Source: Ignavibacteriaceae bacterium
GTDB taxonomy: Bacteria > Bacteroidota > Ignavibacteria > Ignavibacteriales > Ignavibacteriaceae
Direction of reading: 5' to 3'
Assembly (NCBI GenBank): GCA_019638025.1
Contig: JAHBUO010000005.1
Span: forward strand, 1-64,000
Length of the DNA stretch: 64,000 nucleotides
Shown here: piece by piece, positions 54,238 to 63,152 of the stretch
Position numbering within the stretch: position 1 is the first letter of the stretch
How the letters are laid out: each line of letters starts with the position of its first letter
The notes under the pieces: model-generated
The model's input: only the letters and a program-made list of their open reading frames with translations
Database searches by the model: none
Told to the model about the DNA's origin: nothing
Made by a program: the position numbers and the translations under genes

Positions 54238-54780
54238 ATGACTGAAATTATTAAAGCAACTACGATTATAGGTTTAGTTCATAACGGAAAAGCTGCGCTT
54301 GGTGGAGATGGTCAGGTTACTTTAGGCAATACCGTAATGAAACATAATGCAATGAAGATTAGAAAGATTCTTGGTGGAAAAGTTCTTTGTGGATTTGCAG
54401 GAGCATCAGCAGATGCTTTTACTCTAATGGAAAGATTTGAAGATAAACTCGAACAATACCGCGGTAACGTTCAAAGAGCTGCTGTTGAACTTGCAAAAGA
54501 ATGGCGTACAGATAAATACCTAAGAAAACTCGAAGCAATGCTTGCTGTTGTTGCAGATAATACTGCAATAATTATTTCGGGGAATGGTGATGTAATTGAA
54601 CCAGATGATAAAATTGTTGCCATCGGCTCCGGTGGAATGTATGCGCTTTCGGCAGCAAAAATGTTAGTAAAACATAGTAATTTATCTGCTTCAGAAATTG
54701 TTTCGGAAGCTCTTAATACAGCGGCAGAGATATGTATTTACACCAACACAAAAATTAATGTAGAAGTTATTGAAAACTAA
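54238..54780 (+). CDS. hslV: ATP-dependent protease subunit HslV (ClpQ)
   Basis: Proteasome-like threonine peptidase that forms two stacked hexamers in the cytoplasm and degrades proteins unfolded by HslU. The active N-terminal threonine of the mature protein is the first T of [11 protein letters not shown]; the gene starts seven codons before it (MTEIIKA), so a short propeptide must be removed, unlike E. coli where Thr follows the first Met directly. [20 protein letters not shown] and the [11 protein letters not shown] region are typical. 180 residues. AAGGGA precedes the ATG, and hslU follows after nine bases. Confidence 0.96.
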   Translation: MTEIIKATTIIGLVHNGKAALGGDGQVTLGNTVMKHNAMKIRKILGGKVLCGFAGASADAFTLMERFEDKLEQYRGNVQRAAVELAKEWRTDKYLRKLEAMLAVVADNTAIIISGNGDVIEPDDKIVAIGSGGMYALSAAKMLVKHSNLSASEIVSEALNTAAEICIYTNTKINVEVIEN

Positions 54781-54789
54781 GGATTATAA

Positions 54790-56169
54790 ATGGATAACAT
54801 ATTAGAAAATGAGTTAACCCCTTCCCAAATTGTAAATGAACTTAATAATTATATAATTGGACAACATGATGCAAAGCGTGCAGTAGCAATCGCCTTACGA
54901 AATAGATGGCGAAGACAGCAAGTTGATGATAAGTTGCGTGAAGAAATTATGCCGAACAATATTATTCTTATTGGACCAACAGGTGTAGGTAAAACAGAAA
55001 TTGCGAGAAGATTGGCAAAATTATCTAACGCTCCATTTGTGAAAGTTGAAGCTTCAAAATTTACAGAGGTCGGATATGTTGGACGTGATGTTGAATCTAT
55101 GATTCGTGATTTAATTGATATTGCCGTGAATATGGTTAAAGCTGAACAAACCGAATTAGTAAAATCCAAAGCTGAAGATTTAGCTGATGAAAGAATTTTG
55201 GATATGCTAATACCTCCTGTAAAAAAACCAACAACAGTAGCTGATGGCACTGAAGAACCAAATGGGAATGACGATTCATTTCAGAATCAAAAAACACGGG
55301 AATGGATGAGAGAGAAATTACGAAATGGGGAGATGAATCAAAGATTAATTGAATTTGATGTAACCCAACCAGCTGTTGGTATGCAAATTATGGGTCCGTT
55401 GGGTGGCGACGATATGGGAATTAATATTCAAGAAATAATGTCAAGCATGCTTCCAAAGAAAAAGAAAAAAAGAAAAACATCAATTGGTGAAGCACGTGAA
55501 ATTATTGCTCAAGAAGAAGCCCAAAAACTAATTGATATCGATGCAGTTCAAAAAGAAGCTATTAAAAGAGTTGAGAATAGTGGGATAATTTTTATAGATG
55601 AAATTGATAAAATTGCCGGAGGAAGTAGTAAATCACATGGACCTGACGTTTCTCGAGAAGGTGTACAACGTGACTTACTTCCGATTGTAGAAGGCTCAAG
55701 TGTAAATACAAAATACGGTGTAGTAAAAACTGATCATATCTTGTTTATTGCTTCTGGTGCTTTCCATGTTGCTAAACCTTCTGATTTAATTCCTGAACTT
55801 CAGGGTAGATTTCCAATAAGAGTCGAGCTAAAAAGTTTAACCGAGGATGATTTCGTAAAGATTTTAACAATACCGCAGAATGCTCTTCTAAAGCAATATA
55901 GTGCTTTGCTTGAATCGGAAAATGTTACGTTATCGTTTGAAGAGGATGGAATCAAAGAAATCGCTAAACTTGCAACAATAGTTAATGAACAAGTTGAAAA
56001 TATCGGGGCGCGAAGATTACATACCATTCTCACCACACTTCTAGACGAAATTTTATTTGATGTACCGGACAAGAATTCTTCAAACAGTTATACCATTAAT
56101 GGTGAACTTGTTAAAGCGAAACTTGAAAATTTGGTGAAGAATAGAGATTTAAGTAAGTATATTTTATAA
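54790..56169 (+). CDS. hslU: ATP-dependent protease ATPase subunit HslU (ClpY)
   Basis: AAA+ unfoldase hexamer that feeds HslV. The N-terminal [20 protein letters not shown], Walker [15 protein letters not shown] (about 59-72), the pore loop in [13 protein letters not shown] (about 87-99), an intermediate I domain (about 110-240), Walker [14 protein letters not shown] and the sensor-2 motif [17 protein letters not shown] are all visible. The C-terminus ends SKYIL, the tail that inserts into HslV. 459 residues. AAGGAT lies ahead of the ATG. A terminator follows. Confidence 0.97.
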   Translation: MDNILENELTPSQIVNELNNYIIGQHDAKRAVAIALRNRWRRQQVDDKLREEIMPNNIILIGPTGVGKTEIARRLAKLSNAPFVKVEASKFTEVGYVGRDVESMIRDLIDIAVNMVKAEQTELVKSKAEDLADERILDMLIPPVKKPTTVADGTEEPNGNDDSFQNQKTREWMREKLRNGEMNQRLIEFDVTQPAVGMQIMGPLGGDDMGINIQEIMSSMLPKKKKKRKTSIGEAREIIAQEEAQKLIDIDAVQKEAIKRVENSGIIFIDEIDKIAGGSSKSHGPDVSREGVQRDLLPIVEGSSVNTKYGVVKTDHILFIASGAFHVAKPSDLIPELQGRFPIRVELKSLTEDDFVKILTIPQNALLKQYSALLESENVTLSFEEDGIKEIAKLATIVNEQVENIGARRLHTILTTLLDEILFDVPDKNSSNSYTINGELVKAKLENLVKNRDLSKYIL

Positions 56170-56180
56170 ATTGATGTAAA

Positions 56181-56205
56181 AAAAGGCTGCACTTAGCAGC
56201 CTTTT
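56181..56205. terminator. Bidirectional rho-independent terminator
   Basis: A perfect 10-bp stem (AAAAGGCTGC / GCAGCCTTTT) with a five-base loop, between hslU (+) and the histidine kinase (-). Confidence 0.9.
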
Positions 56206-56208
56206 GAA

Positions 56209-57630
56209 CTAAATTATCGGAAGACAAAATCCGAATGTAGCCCCATAACCGGCTTTGCTTTTAACCCAAACTTCTCCTCCGTGTTGCTCAACAATCTGTT
56301 TAACAATCCACAAACCCATTCCGGTACTTGATTCCCCGCCTGTAGGTTTTGCACTTAAAGTTTTACCTTCTTGAAAAGCATTGTCAGAATCCCATTTAGT
56401 TAAACCCGGACCGTTATCAGTAACCTCAATGAAAACTTTACTTTCACTAAAGTATGAACTTACTTTTACTACTGAATTCTCCGGAGAAAATTTTATTGCA
56501 TTACTCACATAATTATCTAAAGCTTCGTCAATTTTGAGTGCATCTACTTTAACATCAGGGGTGTGAAGCGATGCATTGTTCATTAATTCCACATTTTTAC
56601 TTTTTGCGTAAGCATAATTTCGCTTGCAGACATTATCTATGATCGACTTCAATGAAGTTTTGTTCAAGTTAAGCTCATCTGCTTCTTCTTTTCTTTTTGC
56701 AATTAAAACTTTGGACATTTTTTGGGATAATGAAATTATTTGCATCGAACTAGCAGCAAGCGATTGCAAAATGTCTTGTTGTTCCATCGCATTAAAGTCG
56801 TATCGATTAAGCAAATCAATATAACCGTTAATGGCTGAAGCCGGATTTTTAATATCGTGTAACGTTATAGCAAAAAGTTTTTCCTTCTCCGCCTGAAGTT
56901 CATGTAATTGCTCCTTAGCTTTTTCGAGTCGTTCGTTTTGGTTGACTAAATCGTCGTTACTTTTCTGAAGGTTTATGATGTTCTCTTTAAGATCTAGAAT
57001 CTGTTTTTTAAGAAAATGATTTTCATCCTTTTCTTTTTTAATCTCAGCGTGAAGCTTATTAATTTCAATTTCTAGTTCACTTGTTTTGTGTTTCGAGTTA
57101 ACTTCAATACTCTTCACAAGTGCGCCTGATTTCTTTGTTTTGACTAAAGCATAAATGGAAACAGCTATCAAAATAAAAATGAGTATTATAAGGTAGATGG
57201 AATAGTCCGTCGGTGTGGCTCTACCTTCAACAGAAGTAATTTGATTTGGCTCTTTAACGGTAAAACTAATTGCAGGCGATTCAATTTCAGATTTATCAAT
57301 TCCGTAAGCTACAACTTTAAATATATAGACGTTTGCAGTTAATTGATTGAATTCAACACTGGGATTATCATCAAAGTTTACTTCGTTAGGGACCAGTAAA
57401 GCATTTAGAAAGACTTTTAAGTTATAACTCTCCAAGTTTTCAGGTAGATTGACAAATTCAAGGTTAAATTTAATTTTGTCTTCAGTTGAAATAATTATTT
57501 CGTTTTGTTTATCAAGTGTGATTACTTCGTTATTAATCTTAACTGATACTATGTTAATACTTGAAGCATGAATCCCCATACTCAACAAAACTAAAAAAAA
57601 GAATTGAAGTTGTGCAATCATACTAAACAT
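56209..57630 (-). CDS. Membrane sensor histidine kinase with periplasmic Ig-like domain
   Basis: 473 residues. A signal peptide (about 1-22), a periplasmic beta-rich domain (about 25-130, VSVKINNEVITLDKQNEI and later strands, Ig/triple-Tyr type), one transmembrane helix (about 143-163, YSIYLIILIFILIAVSIYAL), a long coiled coil (about 175-250) and the kinase domain follow. The acceptor His is at about 259 (ITLHDIKNPASAINGY); the ATPase part has NYVSNAIKFSPEN, DNGPGLT and TGMGLWIVK. An in-frame ATG at 57621 is an alternative start. The gene follows the PiT phosphate transporter by nine bases, so a link to phosphate is possible. Confidence 0.9.
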   Translation of the reverse strand: MFSMIAQLQFFFLVLLSMGIHASSINIVSVKINNEVITLDKQNEIIISTEDKIKFNLEFVNLPENLESYNLKVFLNALLVPNEVNFDDNPSVEFNQLTANVYIFKVVAYGIDKSEIESPAISFTVKEPNQITSVEGRATPTDYSIYLIILIFILIAVSIYALVKTKKSGALVKSIEVNSKHKTSELEIEINKLHAEIKKEKDENHFLKKQILDLKENIINLQKSNDDLVNQNERLEKAKEQLHELQAEKEKLFAITLHDIKNPASAINGYIDLLNRYDFNAMEQQDILQSLAASSMQIISLSQKMSKVLIAKRKEEADELNLNKTSLKSIIDNVCKRNYAYAKSKNVELMNNASLHTPDVKVDALKIDEALDNYVSNAIKFSPENSVVKVSSYFSESKVFIEVTDNGPGLTKWDSDNAFQEGKTLSAKPTGGESSTGMGLWIVKQIVEQHGGEVWVKSKAGYGATFGFCLPII

Positions 57631-57639
57631 TTGTAGTTA

Positions 57640-58656
57640 TTACTTTAAATAATTGTTAATGAATGTTGAAGCAAAATAAGTCAAGGAGGCGGCAAGGGCT
57701 GACAATGGAATTGTGAGTATCCAAGCCCACAATATATTTTTTGCCACACCCCATCTCACTGCTGAAAAACCTTTAATTGAACCAACACCAATAATCGCTC
57801 CGGTAATTGTGTGCGTAGTACTAACAGGAATTCCCAAAATTGTCGCAGTTATTATGGTGAGTCCCGCAGAAGTTTCTGCACTAAAACCACCGAATGGTGT
57901 TATTTTAGTCATCTTCATTCCCATAGTTTTTATTACTTTCCAACCTCCAAGTAAGGTACCTAATGCAATCATGATATGACTTGCTAATATAACCCAATAA
58001 GGAGGATGAGCAATATCAGATGCCACAAAACTATTTGCAATTAGAATAGCTGTAATTATCCCCATCGTTTTTTGTGCATCATTAGAACCGTGGCTCAAAC
58101 TATATGCAGCAGCTGAAACTAATTGCAGTTTTCGGAAGTACTTATCAACTCGTCTCGGTGGTTTATCTTTCACTATCCATAGTGTAACTACCGAAAATAT
58201 AATAGCGAAGATGAATCCTAAAAATGGTGCAATAAAAATAAATGTCACTACCTTAAAGAATCCCCCGGCAATTAATGAAGTAAATCCTGCTTTCGTTACT
58301 GCTGCTCCTACGTATCCCCCAATAATTGCGTGAGAAGCGCTTATGGGTAGTCCAAAATGTGTAGCCCCTCCTGTAACCAAAATTGAGCCGACTAATCCAG
58401 CCATAATCATGTGGTTATCAACTATTGAAACATCTACCAATCCTTTCCCAATCGTCAATGCAACTGCTGCGGGAAATAAAAATGCCGCAACAAAATTGAA
58501 GAAAGCTGCAAAAGCAACCGCCTGTAATGGTGTTAATACTTTTGTTGATACTATTGTAGCTATGGCATTTGCAGCATCATTCATACCGTTGTAGAAATCA
58601 AAAACCAAGGCAAGAAGAATAATTATAACGGGAAAAATTAAAACTTGAAAATCCAT
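57640..58656 (-). CDS. pit: PiT-family inorganic phosphate transporter
   Basis: Low-affinity phosphate (metal-phosphate) symporter of the inner membrane. The two inverted signature motifs are FDFYNGMNDAANAIATIV (about 20-37) and LSHGSNDAQKTMGI (about 193-206), and the sequence is strongly hydrophobic with about ten helices. 338 residues. It lies five bases after the DUF47 protein gene, the usual regulatory partner of PiT, and before a histidine kinase gene. Confidence 0.95.
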   Translation of the reverse strand: MDFQVLIFPVIIILLALVFDFYNGMNDAANAIATIVSTKVLTPLQAVAFAAFFNFVAAFLFPAAVALTIGKGLVDVSIVDNHMIMAGLVGSILVTGGATHFGLPISASHAIIGGYVGAAVTKAGFTSLIAGGFFKVVTFIFIAPFLGFIFAIIFSVVTLWIVKDKPPRRVDKYFRKLQLVSAAAYSLSHGSNDAQKTMGIITAILIANSFVASDIAHPPYWVILASHIMIALGTLLGGWKVIKTMGMKMTKITPFGGFSAETSAGLTIITATILGIPVSTTHTITGAIIGVGSIKGFSAVRWGVAKNILWAWILTIPLSALAASLTYFASTFINNYLK

Positions 58657-58661
58657 TATTC

Positions 58662-59279
58662 TTATGATGATTTTAAAAAGATTGAGATTATAACATTAGC
58701 AACTGCTTGGCATTTATCTGAGGCATCTTCAAGTAAGTCTAAAATCTCTTTATACTTAATTACTTTTATCGCATCTTTTTCTTCCGTAAAGAGAATTTTG
58801 AGGCCTTGCCTATAGATGTTGTCAGCTTCTGATTCTAAATCCTTAACTGCTTTGCATTCATTAAACTTAGATTCTTTATTTTTCAAATCGCCTATTGCAA
58901 TTTCTAATTCTTTTATTTGAGCTAAAATAATTGCGGTGATTTTATCAGCAGCAGGAATTGATTCATTAACATTAAAAACTTCAAGTCTGATTGAAGCAGC
59001 TAAAAGTATATCACAAATATCATCAAGTTTTTTTATGAGTGTAAATATATCTTCTCTATCAAAAGGGGTGATGAAAGATTTGTTTAACCTTTTTACTACT
59101 CTGAATGCAATTTCGTCGGCTCGGTTTTCAATGGGCTTAAGTTTTAATAATAATGATGGATCGTAAGGTGTAGTGGAGAATAGTTGGTTTGCTACTACTG
59201 CCATATTTTGACAGAGTGCAATCATATCATTAAAATCATCAAAATACTTTTCTTCTTTAGGCAATAATTTTTTTAACAT
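58662..59279 (-). CDS. DUF47 (PhoU-like) PiT accessory protein
   Basis: 205 residues, all helical, of the DUF47/PhoU-domain family. MLKKLLPKEEKYFDDFNDMI and the acidic helices IENRADEIAFRVVKRLNKSF (about 51-70) and ESEADNIYRQGLKILF are typical. These proteins modulate the adjacent PiT transporter. An exact -7 box TATTTTTG lies 28 bases before the ATG, so it opens the DUF47-PiT-kinase operon. Confidence 0.93.
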   Translation of the reverse strand: MLKKLLPKEEKYFDDFNDMIALCQNMAVVANQLFSTTPYDPSLLLKLKPIENRADEIAFRVVKRLNKSFITPFDREDIFTLIKKLDDICDILLAASIRLEVFNVNESIPAADKITAIILAQIKELEIAIGDLKNKESKFNECKAVKDLESEADNIYRQGLKILFTEEKDAIKVIKYKEILDLLEDASDKCQAVANVIISIFLKSS

Positions 59280-59307
59280 AATACTAACTTTTATTAAAAA
59301 TTGTTTT

Positions 59308-59315
59308 CAAAAATA
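59308..59315 (-). promoter_or_regulatory. -7 box TATTTTTG for the DUF47-PiT operon
   Basis: Exact TAnnTTTG on the minus strand, 28 bases before the DUF47 start. Confidence 0.5.
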
Positions 59316-59391
59316 GTGAAAAATTTAATTGGTATTTGGGATTTTTTTTGTTTGGTGTTAAATCATTTGTGAGTACTTTAATTCAAATAAA

Positions 59392-59414
59392 AAACCCGTC
59401 TAATTGACGGGTTT
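59392..59414 (-). terminator. Rho-independent terminator after ccmF
   Basis: AAACCCGTC / GACGGGTTT, a 9-bp stem with a five-base loop; on the minus strand a T-run follows. It ends the ccm operon 14 bases after the ccmF stop. Confidence 0.9.
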
Positions 59415-59427
59415 AGAAAATTTATTA

Positions 59428-61830
59428 TTAAAGACGAGATTCTTTTAATCTCCTAAGAGTCGAGAGAACAAAACCAATAAACATCCCGATCACTCCTATC
59501 CAAACTAAATTAACGAATGGCTTAATACTAGCTGTGACTGAGAGAACCTCTTTAGCAGGTTTATCTGAATGTGATGAACCTTCAGCCAAATCAGTAACTG
59601 TGAATTCAGCTTGTCTACTCATCGGATCAATTTTTCCAATTACAAGTTGAAGTCCTACATCCTTCAAATCTGCTTCTACATAGTTAATTTGCCCGGCTGA
59701 ACTTTGCATGTATGATTCCACCTCAAGCGATTTTCCATCTTTTTCGACGACAAGTTTTGCTCCCATTTTAAAATCTCCACCTGCCATCATTGCTTGCATA
59801 TCGGGTTTAATAAATTCTTTATATAGAATTTTTGCACCATGAAAATCTCCAATTTGACCTTCACTAAGATTAATCACATCTGAGTGAGAACCACCACCCT
59901 GCGATCCGTCTTCATAACCTGAAGGAGAAACATAAAAATCTTTTACCACTCCGGTAATAATATCAGGCTCTCGCATTAATCCCATATTAAAATCACTAAC
60001 ATACATAACAGGACGAACTTGATATTCTCTTCCGCTTTTTTCAACATCGATATTAAAATAATATTTTTTATTATTATCAAATGGTTGATAACCGGTGAAC
60101 TTCAGTTTATACCCAAAAATTTCTTGAGATTCTCCTTTGATTAGATTCAGATCCTTCTCTTCGCTGTAAGCGGATGATCCAATTACTCCAAGTATAAAAA
60201 TTGCAAAAGCAATATGCGTAACGTATGCTCCAAGCATTATCTTATTGCCTTTAATGATTTTGAAAGCAATTTCTCCGTTAACAAAGAGAGTAAACGCGGC
60301 TGAGAGAGTAAGTAAAATCATCATCAAATTGTGAACACTACCAAATACAACAACTAACAAAGTGAATAGTACTGTTGCAATTATGGAAAATCTCGATTTT
60401 TTAATTATTTCGGAGCCATCTGTATGTTTCCACTTCAGTATTAAACTTAGACCATTTAGTAGCCCTATAATTATAGCTAAGGGAACATGCATTTCATTAT
60501 AAAAAACAATATCAACTGATTGATGAAAAATTGGTGCAGATGTACCTACCAATACAATAATTGCAGATGCTCCTAATGTTACAGCAGCAGTAAATAGAGC
60601 CAATTCTCTCGATAATAATCCTTCTTGGTGGTCTACTTGTTCATTTAATGATTTCCATCTGAAGGCAATCATTCCGGCACCGAGCAATATAAATGTTGAG
60701 ATAAATATTACAAGAAATAAATAGACCACCGTCCCGGGATCAACGAAAGAATGAACGGAAGCATCTCCCAAAATTCCACTTCGAGTTAAAAATGTACTAT
60801 ATATAACCAAAACATATATAACTATTGACAGGATTAGATTTGTTTTTACAAATTTTCCTGATGTATCTCCTTTAGCTTGAGTTTTTCTTTGAACAAGCAT
60901 TGTATGAATAGCTGCGACACTCACAATCCATGGAACAAGACTCGAGTTTTCAACAGGGTCCCACGCCCAGTAGCCACCCCAACCTAAAATTCCATATGCC
61001 CAATATCCACCAAGCATTATTCCTAATCCAAGTACTCCTGCACATGCAGCAACCCAGGGGAAAGATTGTCTAACTCAATCTTTATAATCATCTTTCATTA
61101 AAGCTGCTATTGCAAAAGCAAATGGAACAGTTGCCATCGCAAAACCAATAAATAAAATTGGTGGGTGAATTTGCATCCAGAAATTTTGGAGAAGTGGATT
61201 TAACCCTTTTCCATGAATTACAAAATCATTTATAGAAATACCGGCGTTTGTTAAAACTGCATAAAGTTCAGAATTCATCTTAACAAAATTTTGACCGGAT
61301 GATGGGTCACTGAACAAAAAGTTTTGAAGAATTGGTAAATTCAAGAAACTTGGAGCTACATTTTTAAAATCCAAAAAAATTGGATGCACCCACAAGTATT
61401 CAAATGGATTTTTTAGTAACGGAGAAACCATTGTCAATAAAAATGTAGTTGCTAATGCAAATACACTCATAACTCGAGGTTCAAGGTCACCTCTTTTTGA
61501 AGTGTATGATTGCAGAAATATACCAATGATTGCAGTTAATAGCAGCCATAACATAAAACTCCCTTCTTGACCTGCCCAAAACGTGGACATCAAGAAACCT
61601 AAAGGTAAATCGCTATTACTATAACTGAATACATATTTAAACTGGTATTGGTGTGTAAGAATTAAATAAAGTAGATAAGCAGAAGCAACAATAACAAGCA
61701 TCGACATTGCATGGTATGCAATTCGAGCAAGGTTTATCGTGTTATTCGCTCCTCTAAAAGTAAAAAAATACATCAGCATTGAAAAAATGCTGAAAACTAA
61801 AGCTAAAGTAAGTAGAATACTACCTGCCAT
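59428..61830 (-). pseudogene. ccmF: Cytochrome c heme lyase CcmF, interrupted by an in-frame TGA
   Basis: CcmF joins heme from holo-CcmE to apocytochrome c. The gene is one frame from ATG 61830 (GGAGGAG ahead) to 59428, about 800 codons, normal length, but carries TGA at 61077-61075 (codon 252). Before it are the N-terminal helices with WAGQEGSFMLW and NFWMQIHPPILFIGFA; after it the frame goes on without a gap: VRQSFPWVAACAGVLGLG, then the heme-handling WWD motif GWGGYWAWDPVENSSLVPW and the rest of the protein. Relatives have Trp at this point (Y..W....PW), so TGG to TGA is the simplest reading. A separate second protein could only start at ATG 61017, inside a membrane helix. Mutation, sequencing error or readthrough are all possible. 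Confidence 0.9.
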
Positions 61831-61870
61831 TATTGAAACTCCTCCAATTTAATAAATATACTGAATGCAC

Positions 61871-62260
61871 TTATAATGCTGCTGCTTCAGATGGTTGATC
61901 TTGATATTTGGATGGGCATTTTGTTAAAATATCCTTAGCATGGAAATAACCATCTTTATACTGTCCGGTTACAACCATACTAGTCGCTATTTCAAAATTA
62001 TTTGGAATTGAGCCATCATAAATTACTTTCATTTGATGACCTTTATCATCGCTCATGTAAAACGTGAATGTTCTGTTCTCATTATCAATTTTGTAACTTT
62101 TTTCTTTTACCCAACTACCTGTTGCTTTAACAACTCTCTCTTTTTCCATCACCTTTTGAAAATCACTTTCATATTGAATATTGCTTTGGGTAAAAAGATA
62201 AATCATTAGTGATAAAAATACTGTTACAATTACACCGCCAAAAATATATTTGCTTTTCAT
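61871..62260 (-). CDS. ccmE: Heme chaperone CcmE, cysteine (CxxxY) type
   Basis: Membrane-anchored periplasmic carrier that binds heme covalently and passes it to CcmF. 129 residues: an N-terminal anchor helix (about 7-24), an OB-fold (about 40-112, with VVTGQYKDGYFHAKDIL) and the heme-binding tail. In place of the usual HxxxY, the motif is KCPSKYQ, with Cys115 and Tyr119: the cysteine form known from archaea and Desulfovibrio Ccm systems that lack CcmH. The ATG is joined to the ccmD stop (TAAATG). ccmF follows after 40 bases. Confidence 0.94.
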   Translation of the reverse strand: MKSKYIFGGVIVTVFLSLMIYLFTQSNIQYESDFQKVMEKERVVKATGSWVKEKSYKIDNENRTFTFYMSDDKGHQMKVIYDGSIPNNFEIATSMVVTGQYKDGYFHAKDILTKCPSKYQDQPSEAAAL

Positions 62261-62413
62261 TTATTTATTTTCTCCTTTCATTTCACTTTCAATGTTCTTT
62301 AATCTCTTATCAAGCATGAACAGATAACCGAAAACACCAACCCATACAATAAGTACAATTATAAGAACTATATAAATTGCATTTGATGATAAAAATGATA
62401 CTAAACTTTCCAA
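62261..62413 (-). CDS. ccmD: Small heme-exporter-associated protein CcmD
   Basis: A 50-residue protein in the exact place of ccmD. After a short N-terminus comes one transmembrane helix (about 13-34, AIYIVLIIVLIVWVGVFGYL) and then a charged tail, MLDKRLKNIESEMKGENK, as in CcmD proteins, which help load heme onto CcmE and release it from CcmABC. The start is TTG, with GAGGA about eight bases ahead; no ATG comes before the helix. Its stop directly precedes the ccmE ATG and it starts 13 bases after ccmC ends. Confidence 0.88.
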   Translation of the reverse strand: MESLVSFLSSNAIYIVLIIVLIVWVGVFGYLFMLDKRLKNIESEMKGENK

Positions 62414-62426
62414 TGTATATCCTCTA

Positions 62427-63122
62427 TTAAAATTGTTTATTCAATTTGTCTTTATAAATCATTGATTTATAGCCTACTTGCCACATCCAGTAATACAAAA
62501 TTGTGAAACCGATGAGCGATAAGTAAAAAATCAAAAGCATATTCGAATTCATCTTGAAGTCAACTACCGGGCCTGAGTGAGTATCATCAGCAGAACCGGG
62601 ATGAAGTCCCTTCATAATCCGAGGCATAATAAAAATAAAAAATGGAACTGTCACAAAAGCAATTATTGAGTAGACAGAAGCTAGAGTTGCTCTTTTTTCC
62701 TCCTGCTCTACCGCTGAACGAAGTGCGAATAATGCACCGTAAATCAGAAGAAGTGCAAAAATGCTCGTTTGTCTTGGATCCCAACTCCAAAAAGAACCCC
62801 AAGCAAATTTAGCCCAAACTGCTCCGGTAACGGTTGCAAGAATACAGAATATCATTCCCAGTTGAGCAGCGGTGTGTGCTTTTGCATCATCTATTAAATC
62901 TTTTCTTCTTAAATATTTTATACTGTAAATTGTCGACATTAAAAATGCGATTACGGTAAGCCATGATGTGGGGACATGGAAGAAAATAATTTTAGCATTC
63001 TCTTCTAAACCGGGTATTAACGGAAATTGATACCAAAATTCCGGCTTCTCCACAATGGGAAAGGCTATTCCCGCCACTGAAACAAATGCGATTATTAAAA
63101 AAAGTAATATTTTCCAGATCAT
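62427..63122 (-). CDS. ccmC: Heme exporter/heme-handling protein CcmC
   Basis: Inner-membrane protein that presents heme to CcmE. 231 residues with six membrane helices. The WWD motif WGSFWSWDP (108-116) and flanking conserved histidines (His49 in FFHVP and one in GLHPG near 175) are the heme ligands and binding surface. It lies in the normal ccmABCDE order, 30 bases after ccmB. Confidence 0.96.
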   Translation of the reverse strand: MIWKILLFLIIAFVSVAGIAFPIVEKPEFWYQFPLIPGLEENAKIIFFHVPTSWLTVIAFLMSTIYSIKYLRRKDLIDDAKAHTAAQLGMIFCILATVTGAVWAKFAWGSFWSWDPRQTSIFALLLIYGALFALRSAVEQEEKRATLASVYSIIAFVTVPFFIFIMPRIMKGLHPGSADDTHSGPVVDFKMNSNMLLIFYLSLIGFTILYYWMWQVGYKSMIYKDKLNKQF

Positions 63123-63152
63123 ATAAATTTAGTTGTTAATTGTTGAAAATTG

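Noticed and set aside
61015..61017. Split CcmF as two natural proteins, the second starting at ATG 61017
   Set aside because: That ATG lies inside a membrane helix, has no ribosome site, and 19 codons of family-like sequence precede it in the same frame after the TGA.
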